Notes under the pieces: model-generated
What the model saw: only the letters and a program-made list of their open reading frames with translations
Database searches by the model: none
Told to the model about the DNA's origin: nothing
Translations under genes and position numbers: made by a program
NCBI GenBank assembly: GCA_016271365.2
Contig: CM028131.1
Coordinates: forward strand, 173,914,501 to 173,978,500
DNA length: 64,000 bases
DNA from: Neoceratodus forsteri
Lineage: Eukaryota; Chordata; Ceratodontiformes; Ceratodontidae
Direction: 5' to 3'
Shown: piece by piece, positions 54,790-64,000 of the stretch
Position numbering within the stretch: position 1 is the stretch's first letter
How the letters are laid out: each line of letters starts with the position of its first letter

Positions 54790-57700
54790 CTGCAGCATAA
54801 AGAATGCAAAAAAAGAGAATTTTTTTTTACATTTTTGCAAATCTTTTTCTGCTGATATTATTTTTTTACAAGACACTAGATTCACTACTGTACAAGATGT
54901 TTCTCAGGCAAAAAGGCTTTGGGTACTTGGCCCCTCCTTCTAGTCCTTTGGCCCGGATGCTGCTGATGGTGTGGGGATACTCTTTTGCACTGTGCAAGTT
55001 CATGTACTACGGTTAGTAGTTATAGTGCCTGGGAGGGCTTTATTATTAGATTATACTACGAAGGGTTTTTCTCTGTGTTTAATCTCTATCTATGCTCCCC
55101 AAGTTAAGACAGCCAGGATTGAACTTTTTCATAATATTGAGCAGTATCTGTATACCCCTAGGCTCATTATTTGGGGTGGGGATTTTAATTGCAGTATAGA
55201 TGCAAAAATTCATGATAACATACAAAGAAAGACTTATTGTGATTCTCATGCCTTGTCTGAAATAATTGCTAAGGCCAATTTACTTGATTCTTATAGAGTT
55301 TTGCATCAAAACCCTGGGCCTACTTATAGACGGAGGAGTTATGCTACCAGGATTGATTTTATCCTGGTATCTAAACAGTTGCTCCCTTCTACTTTTTTTC
55401 TTCTTCCTTGTGAGTACTCTGATCACATGGCCTTGGTTTGTAATCTTAGTCTCTCCCATTTAAAACCCCAATTCCCTGCTATGCCTGCTAGGTGGAAACT
55501 TAGCCCTTCCCTTCTCTTACATGCTGATTTTCAAGCCGTCATAGTAGGAGTTTTTCCGTCAACAGTCACTTGCTGGTATGTATGATTCTTGGTTGTCATG
55601 GTGGATGGATTTGAAAATTGAATTTAAACACTCCACATATAACTTTGCTAAACACACAATGGCAACAGAGTGTATCACTTATCTTAGTTTTCAGAATCAA
55701 TTTTATAAATTAATGTCCCTTCCCAATGCTTCCGATATTCGTATACAGGAACAGATTTCAAAAATAAAGACACAAATGCGACATTTTCAGTACAGTGGGA
55801 CCTGTTTTTCTCATGATGAATTATCTTATGGTTAAAAACTTCACCTGCTTCAGATCCTTTTTCTGCTTGCAAATAAGTGTTGGAAAGAAAATTAACGGAT
55901 GGACTTTTAGATTCTATGGATATTTTGAAATTTTCTGATGTTGAAATGTTAGAGGTGGTCCGGGATGCATTATTGAATCAACAAGGGTCTGCCTTTCTTT
56001 CTTCTATATAGTGGCTGGATATGTTTTCCTTTACTCCATCAGTTCTGTCTTCACAACAGTCTCAGAAGTTGGAATTACCCATCTCAGTTTCGGAAGTTAA
56101 GTTTGAAATTAACCATCTAAAGCCTGGTATTTCCCCTGGGCCTGATGGTTTAATTTCTGAGCTTTACAAATTATTTTTAGATAACTTTAGTGTCATCTTA
56201 GCTCATGTTTTTAATGAAATACTGGAATCTGGCTGTATGCCTTCAGATTTTTCTGTGGCTTTAATTGTTTTTCTTTATAAAAAAGGGCTACGCCATGACA
56301 TTTGTAATTGGAGACCAATCAGTTTATTAAATACTGATTATAAAATTCTTTCTGCTATTTTATGTCATCAACTACAGAAGGTTGCTTCTTTTTTGATTCA
56401 CCCTGTTCAAACTTGCTCAATTCTGGGAAGAAATATCCAGCAAAATCTTACTCTTCTGTGAAAAAGTTGTGAATGCAGTAGGCTACGGCAATTGTCTAGT
56501 TATTTGTTATCTTTAGATCAAGCCAAAGCCTTTGATAAAGTATCTCATGATTTTTTGTTTAAAGTTTTTCAACATTATGGTTTTTCGCCAAAATTCCAGT
56601 CTTGGATACGTTCCTATTACAAGATGGCCATTTCCTATCCCATGGTAAATGGTATGATCGGGGATAGTTTTAAATTTTGTAGAGGGGTTAGATGGGGATG
56701 CCCTCTTAGTCCCCTTTTGTACACTTTTGTTTTAGACCCTCTTATTAGGGAGCTTTTATGTTGTCAGGCGATTCAAGGGCTTACCCCTTCCTCACAAATT
56801 CCACCTCAGATCCTGGCTGTTTATGCCGATGATATGTGCCTATTGATACATGATGTACACTCCGGTCTGACAGCTCTTGCTGTCATTGAAAAATTTTGGA
56901 CTTTTGCAGGAACTACCGTGAATTTAGAAAAAAGTCTGGGGCTTTTTCTTGGGGAAGAACATTTTGTTCCATCAATTGGGAGGGTTTCCATTTCCTCTCA
57001 ACCAATTAAAATTCTGGGATTTTTTTTTTAAATGGGGATTTGGCCGAAATTAATTGGAAATCAAAAATAGAAATGGGGGAACGGAAGGTTCTATTATGGA
57101 AATCCTGGTCTTTTTCTAAGAGAAAAAGGGTAATGATAATCAAGAAATTTATCCTTCCTATATTTTTATATTTCAGTTTTGTTTTCCCTAGACCTAAGGT
57201 TTATGAGATCCATTTATTTAGCGTTTTTTTTTTTTCAAATGCTTTGGGGGAGTTGTCTGAAACCTGTTCAGAGGGAATTTACTTATTTACCCATCAGTAA
57301 GGGGGGGCTTGGAATAATTAATCCTCTGTTTTTTTATTTTTTCTTCTTTATTAAATCCACCTTTAAACCTCCGGATCAATATATGTCACACCCTTAGGAA
57401 ATTTGGACTTTTCACTTGCTATGTAAGTTTTTGAATAAATGAACTGATGTAGTTCCTATTGTTAAATCAAATTCTGGTGTGTCTTTTATTCTTTCCCAGT
57501 CAGCCACTAGATTAAAATCATGACACATTACTCAGATTTCAATACATGGGCTTTCATGGAAAGCCTTGTACTTGGATATTATGAATCGGGTTTTTTTGAT
57601 CATTGTGGATTTCCCTAAATGTTTTCCTTCAAAAAGCCATCTAGCATTAAACGTTCTTAAAGATAAAAGGATACCATCTGGAATGTGGGATGTAGTTTGG

Positions 57701-57930
57701 CTTAGTCGCCGTGGGAGGTTGGGAGAAAAAGGGAAATTTGAAACATAAGAGTTTGTCTGAATGTCAGTGTATTCGACCTGAGTGCATTGATTTAGAGGAA
57801 ACAATGGCACATTTCTTTTTATCTTGTACATATGCTAAACTTTTCTGGACTGAATTATTTTTGAAGTGGGGATGGGGTCCTGTCCATTCTATTTCTTATG
57901 AAAGTTTGATACTTGGGGACTACACAGGTT
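54790..57930 (+). pseudogene. Tx1-type ORF2: endonuclease, reverse transcriptase, C-terminal zinc motif
   Basis: Target-primed reverse transcription enzyme. The endonuclease (to about 55540) has LCLISIYAPQVKTARIELFH, LIIWGGDFNCSID, TRIDFILVSKQLL and YSDHMALVCNLSL. The reverse transcriptase (56020-57030) has KPGISPGPDGLISELYKLF, NWRPISLLNTDYKILSAILC, LDQAKAFDKVSHDFLFKVF, FCRGVRWGCPLSPLLYTFVL and VYADDMCLLIH with YADD intact (56822-56833). The C-terminal part shows CIRPECIDLEETMAHFFLSC (57760-57830), a Cys/His motif of L1-group ORF2. The frame breaks after 55585, 55835, 56461 and 57031. Reading is otherwise long, so decay is moderate. Confidence 0.85.
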
Positions 57931-58365
57931 TCTAGGTATCATCCTAGCTCTTTGAATGTTATTTTTGCTTATATTAAATTTTATATGTGGCTAGCGAGAT
58001 GCCAATTTTCATTACAACATATTTCTACCTTGCCAACAGTGCTGCTCAATACTATTGTATCGGCCATCAGAATACAGAGGGATGCTGAGTTTAGCATTTG
58101 GTCTTCTCACAGATTTCATGAGTATTGAAAACATGTTTTTTGGATTTTATTTATTTATTTTTTTGTCAGTATGTAATTATCTGAGATTTCTTTTAGGATA
58201 TGTCTGTGCAATTATGTGGATTTTGTTTACTGAATCTCTTTGATTAATTACTTTGCTTACAGTTTTCTCTGGAGATTTTTACAGTTTTCTCTGGAGATTT
58301 TTCTTTTGTGTTTTTGACAATTTTCTCTGTATTGATGTTATGTTTTCTTTCTTAATAAAATATTT

Positions 58366-58578
58366 CCCTACTCTTTTCAATAAGTGCCATGGGATCTTTA
58401 ACCTCCACCTGAACTACCACCAATCCAAGCAGATGGGACCTCAATTTAATGTCTCATCTGAAAGACGGCACCTCAGAAGTGCAGCACCCCTCTTATGCTG
58501 CAGTACAGTATCAGTACTGGGATATTAACTCAAGTGCCAGATGTGGGAACTGAACCCACAGCCCTCTGATCTCTGGGC

Positions 58579-58610
<32 letters not shown>

Positions 58611-58628
58611 TAACACTGCAATCTAATA
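58366..58628 (-). repeat. tRNA-derived SINE, 5' half with pol III promoter
   Basis: On the minus strand an A box (TGGCTCAGTAGG, 58609-58598) and a B box (GGTTCAGTTCC, 58556-58546) lie about 42 bp apart, as in tRNA genes. A conserved body follows: GTGCCGTCTTTCAGATGAGA, GAGGTCCCATCTGC-like sequence and AAAGATCCCATGGCAC. This body recurs widely in vertebrate genomes; I do not give a family name. The SINE sits in the endonuclease coding region of the L2 LINE. TAGAT/ATCTAA sequence flanks both ends, but the target duplication is only about 4 bp clear. Confidence 0.85.
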
Positions 58629-59469
58629 AGGTACAGTTGCTCGGGTTCCTTTTATTTGGGCATGTGGGTTAGTCAATTAATTGCACCAGCCCAAGAGAGT
58701 CACAAACGATTTTAAGAGGTGTAGAGATCTTAGATAGACAATTGAAGTTGAGACTCCCTAGGATAATTGTTTCAAGGTTCCCTTACTCTAATACAGAGCT
58801 AAGATTTGTAAGGAGCTGTGACCCAGTGGATGAAGGTCTATAGCAACCTAATACATGGAGCTCAAGGGAAGTAGATAACTCAACCTTAAGAGCCAAGCAT
58901 TCAAATTTATTTTTGACAGTAGACAAGTCAAGACAAGAAACTGTGTACTTTTCCTTAACATAGATGGCCACTCCTCCACCTCTAGTCAGTCAATCTGCTC
59001 TAAACAGCATGCAGGTGGGGATGTTAATCTCCCTGTCCAGAGTGGCTGGTCAAAGCCAAGATTCAGAAACCACCAAAACATCTGGTGCAATGTGGTTGAC
59101 CCAAGCCTGAATCATAGTAATCTTTTTTATGAGGCTACAAACATTAGCATGCCAGAAGCGCATACCTTTGAGCTTTGCAGTATCTGATGGTGATGTAAGG
59201 GCTGCAGTGGGGCCAGGATTCAGCTCAATATTGCTGGAGCATAACAGAACAAGAAGGAGAATTATTTTTAAAGCAGCCATGGTTAATTTGAGTATTCTAG
59301 CCCTAATGTGTTTACGAGAACTGTCAATTCGGTTATGCCAGTCCCCGCCCCAGAGGTGTACTGGCCTAGAGCTACAAAAACTAGAACCCTGGCAGTGAAG
59401 TTCAGAGAAAGACAAGTACAGTGATAAGGGGGGTGCCTTGTAAAGGTGGCTCAGGGCAGGTACCACCAC
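58629..59469 (-). pseudogene. L2-group ORF2 N-terminus: 2A-like motif and endonuclease
   Basis: The frame from 59469 (inner ATG at 59280) reads MAALKIILLLVLLCSSNIEL and runs on into NPGP. NIELNPGP (59232-59209) matches the 2A consensus D-V/I-E-x-N-P-G-P except for Asn in place of Asp. 2A-like motifs preceded by a hydrophobic stretch are known at the N-termini of non-LTR retrotransposon proteins. The endonuclease follows with MRFWHANVCSLIKKITMIQA, HIAPDVLVVSESWL, then in another frame VAIYVKEKYTVSCL and VLGCYRPSSTGSQLL, up to the SINE junction. The frame is lost between 59050 and 58971. Confidence 0.8.
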
Positions 59470-59500
59470 AAGGAATACCCTGGGTGTATGCCTGTAGTTG
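58629..59500 (-). mobile_element. L2-group LINE, 5' segment
   Basis: First of the three pieces of the minus-strand LINE: start of ORF2 with a 2A-like motif and the endonuclease. The start of the element is uncertain; repeated 5' sequences continue to about 60060. Confidence 0.8.
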
Positions 59501-60060
59501 GGGGAGTTTCAGGGCACATAAGTATCTATTATTGTACACTAGGCATTCCAGTGGAGGTTCATATTCCCCTTGCTGCAAAGGGAGGATAGTCCAGTAAAGT
59601 GCACCAGGTACAAGAAGGAGGCGAGTCAGGAGGTGTAGCCCAGAAATTCCCCACATGATGAGGACTACAAGGGCACGTGTTCACAAAGTCTACCAGAGTC
59701 TTTGACTGGCTAGGAAGGTTGGGAGCAGAAAGAGTGCCTAAAATGAACCTGTGGCTCTGCTGGCACAAGGCCACAGAGGAAGTTAGAGTCCAATAGTGGT
59801 AGAGATCCAAAAGACAGTTACTGCAGATATTGAGAGCAGCACCGCTCTGGAGGATTTGAATTTTCAGTAGTGGAGAGCTGAGAATAAAGGGAAAACCATT
59901 AAATGGAAACATAACACACAGCAGCCTCTAGTGGCAAGGGATATAAGCTGCTAGTAGAGAAAAATGAAGTGCTGAGGACAGGGAACACCAGTGACTAGGA
60001 AGCAAAATGGAGCAGCCTCTAGTGGCAAAATGATATAAACTGCTAGTGGAGAAGTGGGCT
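59501..60060 (-). repeat. Likely LINE 5' region with repeated motif
   Basis: GCAGCCTCTAGTGGCAA followed by TATAA-CTGCTAGT occurs twice, at about 59923-59963 and 60012-60052 (about 90 bp apart). Its place upstream of the minus-strand LINE start suggests promoter repeats of that LINE. ORFs at 59402-59912 (minus) are unassigned. Confidence 0.5.
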
Positions 60061-60098
60061 GATTGGTTGAGCAGTTTGTGAAAGAAGACCCTATAAAA
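60061..60098 (+). promoter_or_regulatory. CCAAT/TATA pair
   Basis: ATTGG (inverted CCAAT) at 60062-60066 and TATAAAA at 60092-60098, in the usual spacing for a pol II promoter pointing right. It would start transcription near 60125, at the edge of the minisatellite. The function is inferred. Confidence 0.4.
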
Positions 60099-60154
60099 TG
60101 GCATGCTGACCAAGGGTGGTGGGGGGGGTGGTTGGGAGCCGATGCAAAGTGTCA

Positions 60155-61500
60155 GCAGGACCAAACTACAAGAGAAGTCCTACTGCGCCACATCAATGGA
60201 GCTCCTCGGCATGGCCAGTACTACTGCCATACCTGGTGGTTGTCTCGGGGGGTGGGGGAGGGCACCTTGCCATCCATGGCCCTCACAACCTCGGACCCTC
60301 ACAGGATCTCAGTAGAGCTGTAGGAGAAGTAGGAAAGGTAAGGAATTTATACTGAGGGAGATTGTCTGGGGCGGGGTTGAGAAGGAATTGGATCACACTA
60401 CAGAATCACTCAGTTTAAAATAAATGGGGATCTAACGGAATACTGGGTGTAGCATTAACTTCAGTAGCACTCAGAGTAAGTGGAGAATCAAACTGAGTTA
60501 CTGGGTATTGGATTAGCTTCAGGTTATTGGCAAAATTACAACTGGAGAAATTCAGTACAGGTCAACCATTCTACTGTGCTCTGACTGAGCATAGCACAGC
60601 ATAACTTTAAAGTTAAGGCTGCAGGCCCAACATTCGATTGTGCTCCGAGTAAAATGGGAGAAACCACTTTTTTTTCCAGGATTGTAACAAATAAAACCCA
60701 GCATAACTTAAATAAGCTTAAATTAAGGCTATACAACAGTAAACCTTAAGGAAAAAAATAAATGGTATACAGAACAGTATTCCTTAAGGCACAGGGGTTA
60801 TGGCTAGCAGGCAATGCTAATGAAACTCCTGTTGAGATCAAATAGAACAAAACAAAAAACTATCTCCCCACATGTGCTGACAGTAATTTAAAGCTAGATA
60901 AAATGGTGCCAAACTACAAGAGAAGTCTTACTGTACCACATCAAAGGAGCTCCTTGGCGTGGCCAGCACTACTGCCGTACCTGGTGGTTGTCTCAGGGGG
61001 TAGGAGAGGGCACCTTGCCATCCACAGCCCTCATGACCTTGGACCCCGCAGGATCTCTGTAGAGTTGGTGGTTGTCTCAGGGGGGGTGCCCTGCCATCCA
61101 TGGCCCTCACAACATTGGACCCTCACAGAATCCCTGTAGAACTGGTGGTTTTCTCAGGGGGTGTGGGAGGGCACCTTGCTGTCTGCTGCTCTCACAACCT
61201 CGGACCCTCGCGGGATCCATGTAGAGCTGGTGGTTGTCTCAGAGGGGGTGAGGGAAGGCACCTTGCCATCCATGGTCTTCATGACCTCGGATCCTCGGAG
61301 GATCCCTGTAGAGCTGGTGGTTGCCTCAGGGGTGTGGGGGATGGCACCTTGCTGTCTGCAGCCCTCACAACCTCGGACCTTCGCAGGATCCCTGTAGAGC
61401 TGATGGTTGTCTCAGAGGGGTGGGACAAGGGCGCCTTACCATCCGTGGCCCTCACAACCTCAGACCCTCATAGGATGCCTGTAGAGCTGTCAGATCATGT
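60155..61500. repeat. Minisatellite, about 90-95-bp unit, plus a larger duplication
   Basis: Units share GGTGGTTGTCTCAGGGGG, GCACCTTGCCATCCATGGCC, CTCACAACCTCGGACCCTC and GGATCCCTGTAGAGCTG. One lies at 60235-60320 and about six lie in a row at 60985-61490. The unique-looking lead sequence CCAAACTACAAGAGAAGTC precedes both the first unit (60164) and the main array (60909), so a larger block was duplicated. Frames stay open through the array (up to 143 aa at 61100-61531), but the product would be a pure repeat and is not claimed as a gene. Confidence 0.85.
60321..60904. other. Non-repetitive spacer between minisatellite blocks
   Basis: AT-richer sequence with short repeated words (AACTGAGTTACTGGGT and similar) and no gene. 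Confidence 0.4.
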
Positions 61501-61539
61501 CATTCAGTTCCTCTGTGGGGCTCCCTGTTAATCCCCCCC

Positions 61540-63800
61540 CATGAAGATGGTCAGGTATGGCTCTTTTAAACTTTTGGAGCCTCAGAAGATCTTGGCTGTA
61601 CTTGACATCTCAAGCATGCAGACAACTTGCACAATGGGAGTTGAGCCAGCTGTGGAGGGTTACAACATAGCCCTCTCTTCTACTTTCAGTTCCCTAGCAC
61701 TGGTCCATGTACACCCCTTCACTTCATGCTTCAGGTTGCCCTGGTATGATGCAGATCTGGGAGGGTGAAAACTAAAGGGGAGGAGGTTGGAGCATTGTTG
61801 GTGGAGATCCCACTCAGAGGAGGACAAATTTATGCTGAGAATTCACTATTGTGACTATCAACAGGTAATCACCTTGAAAAAGACAGCGTTCCCATCAGGG
61901 GTTGTTGCTGCTGGAAGGAACTGGCTGGCTCAGCTTTTTGGCACTGTTGACAAACTACTTATTCCAGTTTTTCAGCAGTCCTGTAAAGCCTTTTCTCATG
62001 AAAAATGCAAGGAGTTTTACCAGTTCTTTCTAGACAAGGTACTCTCCATCCAAGCTGGGATCTCCCCGAGCAGCTTGTCATTGGCTGACAGTGTTCATTC
62101 CTTGCAGAATCTAGGCTCTCTGTCTTTCTTGGCAGAGTTTGAACCAGTTTCATTGGATGGAATCTCATGGGTGGTCATTGGTCTGCGACCCACCATCTGT
62201 GCAATGGACCCTGTGCCAACCAGACTTCTTTTACAGTGCTGTGACTAGCTAGGTCCAACTGTGGTAGAGATCTTCAAGTGTTCCCTTCTAGAGGGTGTCT
62301 TTCCATTTGCTCTAAAAAAGGCCATGGTGAAGCCTCTCCTTAAGAAGGTCTCTTTGGACCCTGATGATCCCTCCAGCTACATACCTGTCTCAACTCTTTC
62401 TTTTCTCGGGAAGTTGATCGAGAAGGTGGTGGTGTTGCAGCTAGAACAGCACCTGGAGAGTACAACATCTAAGAGCCTTTCCAATCCAGCTTTTGGTCTT
62501 GCCATAGTACAGAAACTGCCTTAGTCTGGGTACTCCATGATCTCCTTTCAGCAAGGGATAGTGGATGATGTTCTGTCCTTGTCCTTCTAGACCTTTCATC
62601 GACTTCTGACATGGTGGATCATGGGGTGCTGCTGGCTCTCCTTAGGCTCTTTGTGGAACTCTCAGGAACCGTGTTGTGGTGATTTGAGTCCTACACAACT
62701 GGCAAAATACAGCAGGTGACACTTGGCTCCTTTACATTGAGCAGTACTGTGCTCTGCTGTGGTGTGTCCAAAGGGGCAATTCTGGTTTCCAGTTATTTAC
62801 CATGTACATGTTGCCCCTGGAGAAGATTATCAGATGGTACGGCTTGGTGTTTCATTGCTATGCTGATGATACCCAACTGTATGTGTCTTGTGCCCCTGAA
62901 TACAGGTGGACATCTTGGAACTGAGCAAGTGCCTTAAAGAAATCCGCTACTGGATGGCAGCTAGCTGGCTTAGGCTTATTCCATCTAAGACAGAGATGTT
63001 ACTGGTGGAGCCGGGTCGGTCTGGTTCTATGGCAGCAACTGGGGGCATAGCTCTTCCATTGTTGAATGGTGTAACCCTTCATGCTGCAGATAAGGTGAAA
63101 AATCTGGGGGTTATTGTGGACTCCAAGTTGTCTCTGGAATCCCACTTGTCAGTTGTTGCCTGAAGTGGCTACTATCATCTGCACGAAATTGCTCAGATTA
63201 AGCCCTATCTCGAACTGACTGATCTCACAACACTAGTGCTCACCTTGGTCTTGTCTAGGCTGGATTACTTCAACACTCTTTACCTGGGGCTCTCTGAGAG
63301 GCTGATGTGCTACTTGCATCTAGTTCAGAATGCGGTGGCTCAGCTGGTTGGTGGGACATCTCGATCCAAGCTTATCATGATGGTTCTCTGTGCTCTTCAC
63401 TGCCTTTGGTCAGGTGGCACATCAGCTTCAAGGCTTTGCTTGTTAACATACTAGGCCCTACATGGTCTGCATCCAAGCTGTCTGAAAGACCAGAGTCCAA
63501 ATGCTCCTGGCTGTGCCCTCTTGTCAGTGGGGGCAGATTACATCTCCATTCTTAGATGCCGTTTAAAATCTTCGGGTGATAGGGTGTTCGGTGTGGCAGC
63601 CCCAGTCTTTTGAAACACCCATCTCTGTGAGCGAAGAGGTGCTCCGTCACTGGCCATTTAAAAAAAATATCTGAAAACTCATTTTTTTCAATCTATGTTA
63701 TGGCCTGATTCTTTGACTGTTAATTGTTTTTAGATTTTTAATTACTATTTATTCATTTTATTGTAAGATGCTCAAAGCCTTAGGAATTGGGCATCATATA
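61540..63800 (+). mobile_element. L2-type LINE, 5'-truncated
   Basis: Linker, reverse transcriptase, C-terminal domain and 3' UTR on the plus strand. The 3' end ATTGTAAGATGCTCAAAGCC, then GGGCATCATATAAAT, is the form seen at the end of L2-type LINEs of many vertebrates. No endonuclease is recognisable. The minisatellite lies directly upstream. Confidence 0.8.
61700..63560 (+). pseudogene. L2-type ORF2: reverse transcriptase
   Basis: Before the catalytic domain are FRLPWYDADL, LEHCWWRSHSEEDKFMLRIH and EFYQFFLDKVLSIQAGISPS, typical of the linker. The reverse transcriptase reads AMDPVPTRLLLQCCD, GVFPFALKKAMVKPLLKK, SLDPDDPSSYIPVSTLSFLG, KLIEKVVVLQLEQHLES, then in other frames YADDTQLY with YADD intact (62859-62870), ASWLRLIPSKTEMLLVEPGR and KVKNLGVIVDSKLSLESHLS. 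C-terminal: LVLSRLDYFNTLYLGLSER and VQNAVAQLVGGTSRSK. Stops and frameshifts (62248, 62524, about 62640, about 62900, 63163, 63454) inactivate it. Confidence 0.85.
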
Positions 63801-63899
63801 AATTAAATTGACATAGACATTGGTTTAAATATAACTGTTTAGTACTGAACTAGTCTAAGAATGCCTTAATGCTTTTTGGTATCTATCAATGCCTGCTCT

Positions 63900-64000
63900 T
63901 AGTCCCATAACTATGTATTGCTGTTCTGTACAGGAACCCCTTCCTGCTGTTTCAGAATATAAATATCTTGGTTTCATTCTTGACCAGTCCCTGGCTTTCT
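63900..64000 (+). mobile_element. LINE fragment at window edge
   Basis: The last bases translate as PAVSEYKYLGFILDQSLAF, the block just after the reverse transcriptase palm in L2/CR1-group LINEs. It belongs to a separate copy that continues past the window. Confidence 0.6.

Larger units (their letters stand above)
52579..58365 (+). mobile_element. Tx1-clade (L1-group) LINE, nearly full length
   Basis: Flanked by an exact 8-bp duplication, CCCTACTC (52571-52578 and 58366-58373). It contains a 5' region with a tandem duplication, an ORF1 with zinc knuckles, and an ORF2 with endonuclease, reverse transcriptase and a C-terminal Cys/His motif. The 3' end is AATAAAATATTT with no long poly(A). The gag-like ORF1 and the reverse transcriptase style point to the Tx1 clade known from frogs and fish. 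The 5.8-kb length and the preserved 5' region mean little or no 5' truncation. Confidence 0.85.

Noticed and set aside
61100..61531. 143-aa ORF across the minisatellite
   Set aside because: A tandem unit that happens to stay in frame gives a purely repetitive product; start and stop are arbitrary.
1..64000. Host protein-coding exons
   Set aside because: Every stretch with recognisable protein similarity belongs to a transposable element. Remaining ORFs are short, lack splice-supported continuity and show no known domain.

Overview
This is repeat-dense vertebrate nuclear DNA. I see no gene that I can assign to the host and no rRNA, host tRNA or CRISPR. Almost everything recognisable is a transposable element or a tandem or inverted repeat. 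The mix is L2/CR1-group LINEs, a Tx1-type LINE, a Gypsy with a SCAN-like capsid, a hAT, a PIF/Harbinger, a DUF3504 (Crypton-type) tyrosine-recombinase element and a tRNA-derived SINE. Together with broken reading frames and deep nesting, this suggests a very large sarcopterygian or amphibian-like genome. Lungfish is my first guess, with caecilian, salamander or coelacanth as alternatives. The organism is an inference, not something the sequence proves.

Layout. 1-0.66 kb: a palindromic element and a perfect 19-bp hairpin. 2.7-4.5 kb (-): Gypsy gag and protease remnant. 5.0-7.2 kb: a hAT-like element with AAATTTTGCC-rich ends and no transposase. 8.6-16.4 kb: a degenerate hAT with a separate upstream ORF, a BED/RNase-H-like transposase, and a roughly 296-bp tandem array that was split by a CR1. 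18.1-26.25 kb: a roughly 150-bp tandem repeat split by a 7.65-kb Harbinger carrying three genes: two different Myb/SANT-like proteins and a HARBI1-type nuclease. 26.28-27.5 kb: two large inverted repeats back to back. 27.5-31.3 kb: three CR1 pieces. 32.0-37.4 kb: an unassigned 5-kb element with short terminal inverted repeats, next to a roughly 300-bp internally deleted relative.

44.15-59.5 kb is one L2-group LINE on the minus strand, cut into three pieces. A tRNA-derived SINE landed in its endonuclease region, and a nearly complete 5.8-kb Tx1-type LINE then inserted into that SINE with an 8-bp target duplication. Separately, a 5.2-kb segment carrying the tyrosine-recombinase element and a foldback MITE landed in its reverse transcriptase, and a CR1 inserted into that. 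The N-terminus of this LINE carries a 2A-like NPGP motif. 60-61.5 kb holds a minisatellite that leads into another L2-type LINE (61.5-63.8 kb), and a further LINE begins at the window edge.

No complete open reading frame survives for any recognised transposase or reverse transcriptase. The nested insertions give a relative order of events. The most interesting loci are the three-gene Harbinger with a promoter holding octamer motifs, a TATA box and a terminal-type motif; the unassigned 5-kb inverted-repeat element; and the Tx1-in-SINE insertion.
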